From: Bigelowiella natans CCMP2755
Lineage: Eukaryota; Cercozoa; Chlorarachniophyceae
DNA: 59,416 nt
Reading direction: 5' to 3'
Assembly: GCA_000320545.1 (NCBI GenBank)
Contig: ADNK01000108.1
Coordinates: 17,501-76,916, forward strand
The notes beneath the pieces are model-generated. The model was not told the DNA's origin. It was given only the letters and a program-made list of their open reading frames with translations, and ran no database searches. Below are positions 1 to 10,908 of this stretch, in pieces. The translations under genes and the position numbers were made by a program. Within the stretch, counting starts at the first letter, position 1, and each line of letters opens with the position of its first letter.

Positions 1-484
1 ATCGAAGGTGCTCTGGCTGCTGCCGCTGTTGATCTTAGAGTGCGTTCTTTCGCTTATCATCGGGTCTCAAAGTGGGGGTCATCGCTTCTTTTCAAAATTT
101 ATTATTTTTAATACTTTACGTGCGCGCGCGCGCGTGTGTGTATGTTTGTTTGTGAGTTTATATTTTGATATATATGTGCCAACATTCATTGTCGTGTTGT
201 ATTTATATATCCTCCTCCACTCTCCTCCTTCTCATCCTCCTTCTCTTCCTTCTTCTTCTTAAACTCGAAGGCCAACTGACAAACTCCTTGAATGTCACCA
301 ATATTGCTGGGGTCTGGACTACGACGAATCCGGTCCTGATGAGATATAAGCTTTCGATATGACCTTTTTTGTTTCCAGCCCGCCCCTCCTCCCTTTTCTT
401 CATACCCTTTTTCTTCGCAATTGAGGATAGTGATGGCCTCATACTTAAGGATTTGAATATTATTATCAATAACATCGCGTCGTC

Positions 485-530
<46 letters not shown>

Positions 531-735
531 TCTCTCTCCCCACCCCTCCCTCCTCTCTTCCCCTGTCTCCTCACTTTTGCTCTCCAAACACTAAGGATAA
601 TCTTAAAACGCATAATGGAGCCGTAGTATTGGGCTAGGCTCATCCACGCCAGATTAGACCAGACGCCGATTGGTTGTTTGCCTGTGTACGTACCCATACT
701 GTTGCACTGCCGGAAAATAAACATCAATGAATAAT
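1..735 (-). other. Possible 3' part of a minus-strand gene (weak)
   Basis: Several short minus-strand stretches are open and protein-like. One starts after an acceptor near 706 and reads SMGTYTGKQPIGVW. A second lies near 430-470 and a third at about 266-350 (HQDRIRRSPDPSNIGDIQG). They could be exons of a gene whose end lies left of the window, separated by a (CT)n tract at about 485-540. I cannot join them with confident splice sites and do not recognise a family. A plus-strand stretch at 1-62 followed by GT is also open, so the strand itself is not certain. Confidence 0.25.
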
Positions 736-2730
736 TAAAGCGGTACAACAAAGAGTAACCCCATGTGTGTTCAGCGGTGCTTGCTCTATGATGTGACGAA
801 GCGCCTAGAAAAAGGACATATGTGTGTGTGTGTGTGTGTGTGTGCGTGTGCATAGAAGGAGATGAGAAGCTATCTGTGCTCATCCGAGCAGTGCTATGCA
901 TGCATACACGTGTGAAATGACCAATCCGCATTGTGGATTTGGATGAGGTGTGCTCATTCTTCCTTGCGCAATTGATGAGATTTTCCAATGCTAGAATGCA
1001 AGAGAATGACGATTGCATCAGGGTGTGTGAGCTCAATGCGGCAAATGTGTTTTGCACACACAGCGCAATGGCTAGCTGGCCATTAGTACGCGCGTGCTTC
1101 ATGCCTCACGCCGCATGGTCATGCACGACTAGATGTGCCATTAGACCATTCACACGTTGCATGCCAATGTTCATATTAGTTGGCTAACTAGCTGACGCAC
1201 TTAACAACAAGGTGGCATGAGCAAACGCTAGTTTCTGCGAAGCACACGTATGCATTTTTACTCAGGCCTAATGTGCTGAATGCGCACTTCCTTTAGGCAT
1301 ATTTCCTTACGCATGAGGTAATCTATGGGCTGGACATGTGAAGTGAAAGAGTGTGCATACGTTAACCGTCCAGGGATACTACTTTACAATCAGAGAAACA
1401 TCTACCATGTCTCTCACAACTATATAGAAAATTTGGAGTGGATGTAGGCAATACAAAGTGCATGCGCAGATAATTCTAGCAAGCACTCTCTCAGTCTTAT
1501 TCTCAATATCTTATTCGCCTATCCCTAGTCTCTGCTCCGCCTTAACCTTATGCGATGTTGTTACGATTGTGCAGCTATATGAGTTCTGGCATGTTTATAC
1601 GGCACATGTAATAGTCGTCCTATGGTATCTTTTGCTGTCTTCAACAACGTCAAATCGGCTGCTGGAGTTATCAGCAAATTCTCTGAAATCTGAAAATTTG
1701 CAAAACTTGTGAAGTATTAAAGACGAAGGCATTTCTCTGTGTAGAAGGAACCTGCTCCGAAGCAGGGCAGTTTCCTAAGTCTCCTTCGATGATTTCTTGA
1801 TGAAGGGAAAAATCTTTAGCCCATCCTACCCCCGTTGTCTGTTATAAAATTTAGATCCTTATAAAATTTTATCCGTTAGATCTACAGATGTAAGTGGGTA
1901 CTCCGTTGGCACACCTCGTAGTTTGCACCATAATTGGAGACTTTGGCCTTTTTTAAAAAATCACCAGGTTTCGGGAAAGGAACGCACGCCCCGAGGACAC
2001 GACCTTCTTGCCGTGTGCAAGCCTCTTCCCAGAATGCGAAGTGTCTACAATATGATAATATGTTGGAAAAACATGGCTATCAAGCGTCAAACTATTGCAC
2101 CGTCTAGAATATCGTTACATTGCTCTCGAAAGTTTATTTTGAGATCTGCTAAGGATTGGGAGGACTCCATAGTTTATTCCAGCATCAAACAATACGAATT
2201 TATTCGCTTTAGGATAGACCAGCTAAAGCAGGATGAGTAGAATATTAGTTCAATGGAAAGGTTGCCGACATTGCCGACTAACGATAGAATTGGAAAACCT
2301 GTGCTTGAGATGGATGCTCTTTGACCAAAAGCGTTGGTCCACAGTCATCGTCCAAATAGAGAATTCTTCCACAATTATTGTGAAAATAGGAACGTAACCA
2401 TTGCACAGATATCAATACTTTGAAAATAGGACTTAAAGATACACCAGTGTATATTTTTGAACATATTGGGTATCTACCCTGTAGCTATGGGAAGCCTTGG
2501 AACCCGACCATCAGCAGGACTTGCTCCCTGGAAAAATAGAAAGTATTAGATCTTCATATGTGTCCATAAATTTCTCAATACCCGATCATAGTCCTTCTGA
2601 AGACGGTATCCTTGATAGGCTTCCTTCTTCCGTGAAACAATTTTCTTATGTCCATGCACCCACCACTCGAAACCTTACATTTATGGTACACTTGAAAATT
2701 ACTAGGATTGTTTAGGAAAGATTATTCTAC
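736..2730. other. Intergenic stretch with word-rich island, no clear gene
   Basis: It holds a (TG)n tract near 822-846 and, at about 890-1320, DNA rich in TGCA, CATG, CACGTG and GCTAGC-type words. A plus-strand open stretch at 1923-2240 is not convincing, and the last exons of the neighbouring TPR-like gene may lie between about 2250 and 2730. Nothing else is supported. Confidence 0.4.
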
Positions 2731-4587
2731 CTGCAATGTCCTTTTTCTCAAGCTCTAGATGTTGGCTAATGATGCAGCGCCAAAGATTCAAAGCCACGGC
2801 ATCAACAATATTTGTTGCTACGGAAGGATTTTCATCGATAAAATATCTGACAGCACAATTCGCGTAAGGTACACAGATTGAGCGTACGAACTGTTTCTCT
2901 ACCTGAAGAATGAAATAAATCCTATTTGGCCATATTCGGCTACCTTCCAATAATTGGATGAATGCCGAATGGATTTGCTTAGTAGACCAAGTAGGTTACG
3001 TGGGAGGGCATTTTCTGTAACAATGCCAATGGGTGTTGATTCGGAAGAGAGGAATCTTTGTCGCTCCCCAAGGTAAACAGCGCGAGCAATATCGTAGGAG
3101 AGCAGAGAAACCTTTACATTCTCGGAGTAATCTGCTAAACCCACGGAGTAGATGTAAAGGCTCATGTCGTATTTCTCATCTAAAACAAGAATGTCTGCGG
3201 CCAACGATGGATCACGGAGTCCTCCAAGTATAGTTGAAAATGCTCCCTTGAGATCGCCAGTGAATCGCATAATTCCCACAATTGCCTCTGCAGCAACACG
3301 TTTCTCTAATTCTGACTGCCAAATCAATACTAGAGTGAGATTACATCATAGATCAAACTAGGCTTGGTGTCTCTATTCAATAATGTTTTTAATCAAAACA
3401 ACCAACTTATTATTTGTGTAAACCTGTTCTTCGAAACGGCTGTGTGTCTTCTGTAATGACTCCATTCCTAACGATATATGTACAAAATCGAATAAAATGC
3501 CATGATGTCATCGAAGAAATATCATTTGACCCCTTATAAAATCTCCTGCTTTGACATAAAGCCTTGCTAAGTGAGCCTCAGAGACCCACCAATCCGCTTT
3601 TTTAATTACACTGAGTTCCTCCCTTTCAGGCTATTTTTTTCAACAAATTATTCTCATTCCTCGCAAAGATATTTCAAAAAATATTCACCGATGGGACATC
3701 TTCCTTAATAATTCGAAGGTTTGGTACATTGCCTAAAATAAACCTCCTGCACATGTTATCATTCCTGTTCACAGTCATCTCGACTCAGCGATTTGAAAGT
3801 CAGAAATCGGTTGCAGGGTACCCGACAGCCATGGAATAATTTCCTAGCTCTTCATAAAGGATTCCTAGCTTGCATAGGACTTCACCGTCAGTTCGAAGCC
3901 CTTGGATATCATTTGCGAATATATAGCTGGTCAGATACTGCTGCATGATTCATAAAATATGACATATACATTTGTGTGCCTCGAGTAACATTTTGATTCC
4001 CATTTCGGTGAGTCCAATTGGATCTGCTGAGCGGCCTGTGCAAATTCAAATATGTTATCTGATGTGCAGATTACATTGAAAGCTATAACCTGTTTTTGCA
4101 AGTTGGTACAAGCTCCAAGCCTTTCGTTTGAGTACTTCACCGTGTGGCTGCCCTCTATCGGCATCGAATTCCATACTGCTGTCGCGATGACTCTGATTTT
4201 GAGTTAATGAAGGATCCTTCTTCGAGACTGAAGCTAGATTTGTACCAAAATCTTGGAATGCCATCAGGATACATCCAATACTGATTCCCAATACGAGGCA
4301 CAAAATTGCACCGACCCAATAGTAATGCAAGCCTAGTAACCCTTGATCATTGCTTCTATTTTGAGCAGCCACCTGGGACTAGCATTGAGTAATTTGGTCA
4401 GCATTGTGAATGAAAATGGACTTTTATATCTCCAAAACTGGTTATGGAATTACGGTTTTAGTCCAGCCACAACTGCTACCTTCGCACTTTGAGACTGAGA
4501 GGATTTTTGGTCGACGAGAACCTCCTCCGCTGCTGCATTGCTATTCTCGGAGCTCTCGCTGGGGAGCCCTTTCACTGAATCAGCCAT
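2731..4587 (-). CDS. TPR-like single-pass membrane protein, spliced, 3' end unresolved
   Basis: The ATG at 4587 opens an exon (to 4480) reading MADSVKGLPSESSENS, joined in frame to an exon starting at 4372. A single hydrophobic segment (WVGAILCLVLGISIGCILM) at about residues 50-68 suggests a signal anchor. Further exons follow at 4058-3970 and from 3940. The latter reads GEVLCKLGILYEELGNYSMAV, which has the A/L/Y spacing of a tetratricopeptide repeat. An exon near 3600 (SEAHLARLYVKAGDFIRGQ) also looks like TPR. Downstream exons at about 3313-2940 and 2910-2731 are helical. I do not recognise an exact family. The upstream ATG was chosen because the stretch at 4372 begins with GTG directly after an acceptor. 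Exons past 2731 may exist. Confidence 0.55.
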
Positions 4588-5184
4588 TTGAAATTTGGGA
4601 GTACAGAATGAAAAAATAGCCTAGATTCTGGACGTGCGTCTGTGAAACTTTGGCCGCGTTCACGATGTTGGGTGGACACAATTTGTCCGTTGGGAGTTTT
4701 TGACTGAATTGGTTGATGAAGGTTGTCGTAAGTGACGTTTGCCACGGATTCATTCATTTTCCCGACGTTTTGCATGTGCACCGGATGAATTCTGTTCACT
4801 GAAGCACCATGCTTGGTTGGTTCCAATCGAAGAGGTAGAAGGAGAAGGAACATGGGGGGAAAAGGAAGAGAGAAAAAGAAAAGAAAAAAGGCACGTCAAG
4901 AGACGTGTCTCTTGATGCTCCACAAGAAGAGTGCGTGCCATTGCGTGCGCATTGCAGGCAACCAAGCTGGCAACGCTGCGAGCTGCAACACACACACACA
5001 CACGCCAGAACGTGTGATGATTGTTGTGCGCGTTGTGGATTTGTTTGGTGCACGTGCAGTTGTGAAAGAGCACACGTGTGTTCAAGTGGACACGCTAGCA
5101 CGTGTGAATGCGTTGGCACGTGTGTGTCATGCGCGTGCACACACGTCAAGATGATCAAGCTAGCAAGAGACGTGTCTTTCGGCG
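4588..5184. other. Intergenic, word-rich island left of the retrotransposon
   Basis: It contains AC-rich and CACGTG/TGCA-rich sequence at about 4900-5180, including a short (CA)n near 4987. The same style of sequence resumes at 10909, showing that the element split one island. No gene is supported. The open frames here are products of biased composition. Confidence 0.5.
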
Positions 5185-5188
5185 TGTT

Positions 5189-5514
5189 TGTTGCGCGTAA
5201 GGTGTTCACAGGCCGAGGCGCTACGTGCACAAGTAGGCAGGGGGGGGGAAAGGCACGTTTGCTTCCTTTTGAAGAGTTGTGTTTATTTTTATTAAAGATT
5301 ATATTTTTATTAAATCGTGCACTGCGTAATCATTCGCGAAGCTTTCGCGAATGCCGCCGCACGTGGGGCAGCACACTTCCGGTGTGCTGCCATGAGTCCC
5401 GCCGGAACCCACGTGCCTATGCTGTATTAATATCTACGTTATCTATATTCTATATCCGCGACAACCCCTTTGTTGTCGCACGTGACTTGTGCCCGCGTAG
5501 TGGTACGCGCTACA
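5189..5514 (-). repeat. 3' LTR of the retrotransposon
   Basis: This 326-bp copy matches 10579-10904 base for base by eye, including a run of nine G. It contains inverted repeats: 5331-5340 with 5344-5353, 5368-5376 with 5382-5390 nested inside 5359-5367 with 5408-5416, and 5458-5464 with 5473-5479. An A/T-rich stretch lies at about 5281-5315. The element is read on the minus strand, so this is its 3' copy. Confidence 0.95.
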
Positions 5515-5524
5515 CCTCCCCCAA
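5515..5524 (-). other. Polypurine tract next to the 3' LTR
   Basis: On the minus strand TTGGGGGAGG lies immediately before the TGTAGCGC start of the 3' LTR. This is the expected place and composition for the plus-strand primer of reverse transcription. Confidence 0.75.
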
Positions 5525-5565
5525 GTCACGTTGCTCCTTCCTTCCTTCCTTATTCCCTTAGACCT

Positions 5566-8500
5566 TCATCGCTTTCGGAACTTCACCAACCACCAGGTAA
5601 TAGATTCCTCTCTAACCTTATCTCCTTTGTCGCTTACCCAGAACTCACCTTCGTCCTTAGGTTCGTGTCCATACCAGCCCTCTGCATCAAGGTCCCCCAG
5701 GACCTTATACCAGTGCTCAAAGGGTAAGTCGGGAACAGCTAGGTAGAGTAGCTGATATTTTCCGTCCTTTATTTTCATAGCTACCCTCTCCATATTTCGT
5801 AATCCAGGGTAGCCTAGATAGACAATCTTCATGCGCCAATCGTCGTTCACCCTGACCTTATTGTTTCCATATTCCACATCGAACTTAGGTCGGGGTCCTA
5901 AACAAGGCATTGCTCGCTCCCACACAGTAGGGTTTACTTTAACATCCTCTAGGAGCTTCTCACCGATATCATAATTCTTTAGGTGACTGATGTGGCGCAA
6001 GGTGACCCTGTTCCCATCATAGATGTAGTACTGCTTCCTCCCCTTCCTCTCGGTAACCTTTGCAACGCCACCCCAGAAGGGGTCTTGTTTATTTCTCGAT
6101 CTCAGATTTACCTTGGCCCTAACATACTGTCCTTCCTTTAGAACTCGGCCATCGTACGGGACCTTCTCGTCTTCGCTCTCGGTATCGTCGTCGTTGTCGT
6201 CGCCTTCTTCCCTCTCCTTATCCTTGATACCTCCCCCAGACGTGAAGGTGTCGTTTACTAACCCTTGTATCTTGTCTGGTGTGGTGCTATTTATCCTGCT
6301 TAGGTTGGCCAAGGTGCGGTGGAGTCGCTCTACCTTGGAGTTGGACTGGGCATAGTATACAGGTGAGGCATCAATATTAGGGTGTGGTAGCTGTAGAAGA
6401 GAGGTCTCATTATCCACATGTAACTTCTTTGGTATCTTGTTTATGCTAACTTCATCAGGGATAGCCTGGAGCTCAGACTCCCAGGTACGGTAGCAGTTAG
6501 TAAGCCTCTGCTTATATAAGCCTTTGTTCTTCTTAGCAACGTTGACCTTGATAATCTTTTTAACCCAGCACTTTCCAGTGGCCACATCAACGAAGGTAAG
6601 GTAGTGATAGCCATCGTACTTATAAACATCAATTTGCACGATATCTAAGAAGTTCCTTGCTTTGATTTTCTTAGATGCACGGCTCTTGCTGGACTCCTTG
6701 GTGGCGACGCCTGCCGCCTTCAAGCTGGAGCACCTGCAGCCACGCAGGTATGTCCTTATCTCTTTTAGCTTGTAGGGCCAGTAGTAATGGTAGAGTAGAG
6801 CAGTGATATGGTTTTCTCCTACGTGTGCAGGTCCATGGGCGGTAAAGAGAAGGGCTCCCCTGGTCCGCCGTGGCACGTAGGTACGCCTAACATTATTAGT
6901 GTATACATATATCCTATCACTAAGTACCTCATGCTTGTGTTTGTATTTATCCAGGTGTTCTTGAAGGTGCTGGAGCTCCTCTGGCTCAGGCAGGAAGTCG
7001 CCGTCCTCGAAGGTAATCGCGTTAACCATAGGGGTGACCTGGGTAGGGACTTTCTTTTCGAACAGCCTGCTGAAATAGTCAGCAAGCTGCTTGTCTCCTG
7101 GTGCGTAGACCACTGTCCTCTTGTCCCTAAACTCTTCCGTGTCCGCCCTCATAGCTGCATACTCATCGTTAGGCGCTTCGAGCTTGCGGTCGATGCCTAG
7201 GAGGGGCTTGTGGTCAGTCATTAAGGTGAAGCTGGGCACCGACAGCAGGTAGTATCTTAGTTTCCTCTGCGCCTCAGTCATGGCTTTATACTCTCCTTTT
7301 GTAGGGCTGTACTTGGCCTCAGCTGCTGTGCAGGCCCTGCCCCACACCCGTATGATCTGCTGGTCTTGGGTAAGTACAGCAGCCATACCTAGCTTAGACC
7401 AGTCTGTCCATAGGGTAGCTGGTCTAGTAGTGTCTAGCTTAGCATTCAATAGGGTGTTGCTGCATAACTTTATTAGGTTATCGAAGTGGGCATCAAGGCC
7501 AGCCTTGGCCCACACCTTAGCGAAGCTGAGGCCTACAGAGTTCTCCTTCCGGTAAGCAGTAGTAAAAGCAGCTGCAGTCCTAGCGTAGGTAGGGGAGAAC
7601 CTACGTAGTATCCAAGCTGCAGTCTGCAAGAATGACTTTAACTCCTTTGCATTCTTAGGTTTAGGGGCTTGCTGTAGTGCTGCTACTTTCTCGGGGTTTG
7701 GGGTGATGCGGCCTTGCTCCAGGTAATATCCACACCACTTGATTCTTGTAGCTAGGAATGTACACTTCTGCAGTCTAATAGTAAAACCGAAGTGTGCAAA
7801 CCTAATAAATATATTTTCCAGGAGGAAGATCTGAGCGACGACTGTGTTGGTACATATTATGTCATCATCCACATACACAAACACAAACACCCACAACACA
7901 GACGCCATCCCATCATGTGTGTATGCCCTGTAGTTCTGACTACTGAACGCATCCCCTGATATGCTTAGGCCGTAAGGGAATACGACGAAGTGCCACTTCC
8001 TGTGCCTGCTGGAGAACGCGGTAATGGGGCGGGAGGTTTTGTGGATGGGTGTCTGCATGTATGATTCATTTTTATCTAGGGAAGAGTAGTATTTGTATCC
8101 TATGACGTGTTCAATAACGTCATCTATCCTTGGTGTAGGTGTCTGGATCCTCTTTATTACTCGGTTGTGGCGGATGAAGTTGTGCGCCAGGCGGAAGAAA
8201 GGGTAAGTAGGTTTCTTAGCTAGCACATGTCTCACGTTCCATGGTGAGTTGCTTGGCTCTATCTTCCCTTCCTTTGCCCATTCATTGATCTGCCACTCTA
8301 TCTTTTCCCAGTCCGCTTCCGGTCGCCTATGTTCTGGGTCATTGATGATGCACTCTTCGTATCCCTTCTTTAGCTCGATCTTTACTGGGGTAAGCTTGCT
8401 GGAGGGCTTCGTCGTCGGCTTGGTGATGTCAGAGTACTTCTCGTTTAATATTTTATTAATGTACTTTTTGCCTTTGTCGATATCCCAATCATCAGCTGGG

Positions 8501-10539
8501 GGGGTCTTGTCCAGTAGCTCCGTTATCTGTCGGATGGTCTTGCCGGGGTTCTTCTTCCGTAGCTCGGTAGGTGTAGGTAGCTTGTTGTCCGCTAGGTCCA
8601 TAAACTCTAACGCATTAACGCTTGACTCAGAGGTCCACTCGTCAAGCCGTATCATGTTCTGGCTGATGGTCCTGCCTGACTTCTTTGGCAACTTAGCAAA
8701 GTATATCTTGTGATTGTAGAATGATATGATCCCCCCTAATTTTTCTAGGGCATCCTGTCCGAGGAGTAGTTCCATGGATAAAGTCATGGCTACTCGGGTC
8801 TTGATTTGGGTCTCCGCGTCGCTGCCAGGTATCTGTAGCTTTAGCATTAGCTCACCGACGGTCTTCATGGAAGAGCTTCCGTCTGCTTGAGCATATTTAC
8901 GTTCTTTCTTAGTCACTTGATCCAATAGTCCTAACCTTCTTACTGTGCTTAGGCTTATGAAGGACTTCGGCATGCTGCCACTATCCCAAAGGGCAGGTAG
9001 TTTCTTGTAGTCTCCGTAGCTGTCTTTAACTTTAACCTTGGTCATAGCAACTTTGATAGTCCTGTTAGCGTCTTCGTCATTAATGTTGCATACTCCTAAG
9101 TTCTTTATGTCGTCTAGGGTCATGGGCTTGTCTTGGTCCTGCGTTGCTGGTACTGCTGTCTTCGTCGGCGCCTGCTTAAGGTGATCTAATATTCCGTTTA
9201 TCTGCTGCTGTATAGCATTGATACTGTTCTGCTTTTTGTTCTTATATTTATTGTTCTTCCCGTTGTTGCTGCCTTGCCATTTGCTGTTGTTATATCCTTG
9301 TCCTCTGCCTTTCTTTCTCTTTAACTTCTCGTAGTGTTCGTTGAGCTGCCTGATCGTCATCCTGGGTCGTCCTTCTTTCCTGTCTCTGCAGTCTTTAGCG
9401 GTGTGTTTCCCTTTACGTGAGCAGTATCCGCAACGTCGGTTACCTTCCCTGTCCTTGTACCAGTCTCGCTGCGGCTTAATAGCGTTAATGTTTCCTATGC
9501 CAGGTACCTTAGGGCTGGTAAACTTGCGGTCCTGCTCCTGCTCGCGTAGGGATATAGCCTGCACTGCTGCCTCCATCGTGGTGTAGCCTTTCTCCGTAAC
9601 GTAAGTGGATTCCTTTATCTTTAACTTGAACTCTTCAAACCTTGCCTGATCATCACCTGTGTTGTAATTAAAATCATGTAGTTCGTCGATCATATCCTGG
9701 AAGCGCGTGGCAAAGTCTCTAACAGGTTCTCTCTCATGCTGCATCATTGCTCTGTATTTTCTAATAGCCTGGGGTAGGGAGTTAGCATCCTGTTCATTTA
9801 CAAAAGCCTTCATTATCGCCTCAACGTCTCGTAGCCCACTAACTGTAGTGTGTATTTTCTCTAGCTGCCTGATCCGGGTCCTGCCTGTCTCGTAAAGGTC
9901 CATGGCTTGCTTTATTATAGCTAGCCATTTGAGCTTGTCGTTTTCGGTGGGGTTAGGGGTAAAGTCGCAGAGTATACTCCTAGCGTTCTTCCACCACCTC
10001 CTTGCCTCACCTCTTTTCCCGTTGTATTTCGTTATCATAACCGGTGCTGTTTTAACAGACATGAACTGGGTGTTCCGCTGTACCGGCTGCTGCTGCTTGA
10101 CGGTGCTCTGGGTCGTCCCCCGCGAGGCGCCCAGACCCCCGTCGTTCCTAAACAAAGCTGCCCACTCTGGAGGTAAGTCTGCTTCGTAATCCATGATGTC
10201 CTGCATGATAGCTGCCCAAACATCATGTGTCTGATACTTGTATTCTATCGATACTTTCAGTTTGGCGTAGTTGCTCGCCCTGGGTCGCAAGGCTCGTAAT
10301 GCCATTACGACCTTCTTGCTTTCGGCGGCCACGTCCTCGTCGTCCGCCTCGTAGAAGTTCTCCAGTGCCTCTGCTGCTGCATCTGCTTTCTTAATCCCGG
10401 GTGCTGGTCCCGGCGGTGCCTGTGGAGGTGTTCCTCCTCCTTCCTTAGCGTCCGTATCGCCCTTCCTTTCCTGTTTCTGCTCGTGCCCTTGCACGGCCTG
10501 CGAGCCAAAGTCCTGCTGTTCTTCTAGCTGCTGTGACAT
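5566..10539 (-). CDS. Gag-Pol polyprotein of the LTR retrotransposon
   Basis: A single 1657-residue frame encodes the whole replication apparatus. The gag part has a zinc knuckle at about 368-382 (CGYCSRKGKHTAKDC, spacing C-x2-C-x5-H-x4-C). The aspartic protease shows LWDSGS at about 518. Reverse transcriptase carries YVDDD at about 890. RNase H shows WTDWSKLG (about 1045) and TDHKPL (about 1110). Integrase has HVGENH followed by CRC at about 1236-1270, then a D, D, E series in DIVQIDVY, HVDNET and KVERLHRTL. A C-terminal segment (DPFWGGVAKV) resembles the GPY/F module. Reverse transcriptase departs from the Ty3 pattern: LDKNESYMQ stands where LDLxxGYHQ is usual. No stop or frameshift interrupts it and no gag/pol frameshift site is needed. 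Confidence 0.93.
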   Translation of the reverse strand: MSQQLEEQQDFGSQAVQGHEQKQERKGDTDAKEGGGTPPQAPPGPAPGIKKADAAAEALENFYEADDEDVAAESKKVVMALRALRPRASNYAKLKVSIEYKYQTHDVWAAIMQDIMDYEADLPPEWAALFRNDGGLGASRGTTQSTVKQQQPVQRNTQFMSVKTAPVMITKYNGKRGEARRWWKNARSILCDFTPNPTENDKLKWLAIIKQAMDLYETGRTRIRQLEKIHTTVSGLRDVEAIMKAFVNEQDANSLPQAIRKYRAMMQHEREPVRDFATRFQDMIDELHDFNYNTGDDQARFEEFKLKIKESTYVTEKGYTTMEAAVQAISLREQEQDRKFTSPKVPGIGNINAIKPQRDWYKDREGNRRCGYCSRKGKHTAKDCRDRKEGRPRMTIRQLNEHYEKLKRKKGRGQGYNNSKWQGSNNGKNNKYKNKKQNSINAIQQQINGILDHLKQAPTKTAVPATQDQDKPMTLDDIKNLGVCNINDEDANRTIKVAMTKVKVKDSYGDYKKLPALWDSGSMPKSFISLSTVRRLGLLDQVTKKERKYAQADGSSSMKTVGELMLKLQIPGSDAETQIKTRVAMTLSMELLLGQDALEKLGGIISFYNHKIYFAKLPKKSGRTISQNMIRLDEWTSESSVNALEFMDLADNKLPTPTELRKKNPGKTIRQITELLDKTPPADDWDIDKGKKYINKILNEKYSDITKPTTKPSSKLTPVKIELKKGYEECIINDPEHRRPEADWEKIEWQINEWAKEGKIEPSNSPWNVRHVLAKKPTYPFFRLAHNFIRHNRVIKRIQTPTPRIDDVIEHVIGYKYYSSLDKNESYMQTPIHKTSRPITAFSSRHRKWHFVVFPYGLSISGDAFSSQNYRAYTHDGMASVLWVFVFVYVDDDIICTNTVVAQIFLLENIFIRFAHFGFTIRLQKCTFLATRIKWCGYYLEQGRITPNPEKVAALQQAPKPKNAKELKSFLQTAAWILRRFSPTYARTAAAFTTAYRKENSVGLSFAKVWAKAGLDAHFDNLIKLCSNTLLNAKLDTTRPATLWTDWSKLGMAAVLTQDQQIIRVWGRACTAAEAKYSPTKGEYKAMTEAQRKLRYYLLSVPSFTLMTDHKPLLGIDRKLEAPNDEYAAMRADTEEFRDKRTVVYAPGDKQLADYFSRLFEKKVPTQVTPMVNAITFEDGDFLPEPEELQHLQEHLDKYKHKHEVLSDRIYVYTNNVRRTYVPRRTRGALLFTAHGPAHVGENHITALLYHYYWPYKLKEIRTYLRGCRCSSLKAAGVATKESSKSRASKKIKARNFLDIVQIDVYKYDGYHYLTFVDVATGKCWVKKIIKVNVAKKNKGLYKQRLTNCYRTWESELQAIPDEVSINKIPKKLHVDNETSLLQLPHPNIDASPVYYAQSNSKVERLHRTLANLSRINSTTPDKIQGLVNDTFTSGGGIKDKEREEGDDNDDDTESEDEKVPYDGRVLKEGQYVRAKVNLRSRNKQDPFWGGVAKVTERKGRKQYYIYDGNRVTLRHISHLKNYDIGEKLLEDVKVNPTVWERAMPCLGPRPKFDVEYGNNKVRVNDDWRMKIVYLGYPGLRNMERVAMKIKDGKYQLLYLAVPDLPFEHWYKVLGDLDAEGWYGHEPKDEGEFWVSDKGDKVREESITWWLVKFRKR

Positions 10540-10555
10540 TGTTAGTCAAATCGTT

Positions 10556-10573
10556 TCCCGTGTGTGGAAGCCA
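10556..10573 (-). promoter_or_regulatory. Putative tRNA primer-binding site
   Basis: Five bases inside the 5' LTR, the minus strand begins TGG; the 18 bases are complementary to a tRNA 3' end closing with CCA. Position and the TGG start fit a primer-binding site. The donor tRNA cannot be named from this window. Confidence 0.6.
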
Positions 10574-10578
10574 AAGGT

Positions 10579-10904
10579 TGTTGCGCGTAAGGTGTTCACA
10601 GGCCGAGGCGCTACGTGCACAAGTAGGCAGGGGGGGGGAAAGGCACGTTTGCTTCCTTTTGAAGAGTTGTGTTTATTTTTATTAAAGATTATATTTTTAT
10701 TAAATCGTGCACTGCGTAATCATTCGCGAAGCTTTCGCGAATGCCGCCGCACGTGGGGCAGCACACTTCCGGTGTGCTGCCATGAGTCCCGCCGGAACCC
10801 ACGTGCCTATGCTGTATTAATATCTACGTTATCTATATTCTATATCCGCGACAACCCCTTTGTTGTCGCACGTGACTTGTGCCCGCGTAGTGGTACGCGC
10901 TACA
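10579..10904 (-). repeat. 5' LTR of the retrotransposon
   Basis: This copy is identical by eye to 5189-5514 and has the same inverted repeats. Being upstream of the minus-strand gag-pol start, it should carry the promoter of the element. The gag-pol ATG lies 39 bases inside it. Confidence 0.95.
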
Positions 10905-10908
10905 TGTT

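Larger units (their letters stand above)
5185..10908 (-). mobile_element. Complete Ty3/gypsy-order LTR retrotransposon
   Basis: The element comprises two 326-bp LTRs (5189-5514 and 10579-10904), one gag-pol frame on the minus strand, a primer-binding site and a polypurine tract. It is flanked by TGTT at 5185-5188 and 10905-10908 (or five bases, TGTTT, if the LTR is taken to start one base later). Each LTR begins TG and ends CA. Domain order gag, protease, reverse transcriptase, RNase H, integrase is that of Ty3/gypsy rather than Ty1/copia. Identical LTRs and an unbroken frame point to a recent insertion. Confidence 0.93.

Noticed and set aside
203-1102. Long minus-strand open stretch across (CT)n and (TG)n tracts
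   Set aside because: Dinucleotide repeats are open in several frames; the translation is RE and TH runs with no family features.
1923-2240. Plus-strand 105-codon stretch
   Set aside because: The translation looks partly protein-like, but no start context, splice partner or family was found.
4813-5561. Overlapping plus-strand open stretches running into the LTR
   Set aside because: They are rich in Cys/His/Arg from CACGTG-type composition and cross the border of the retrotransposon.
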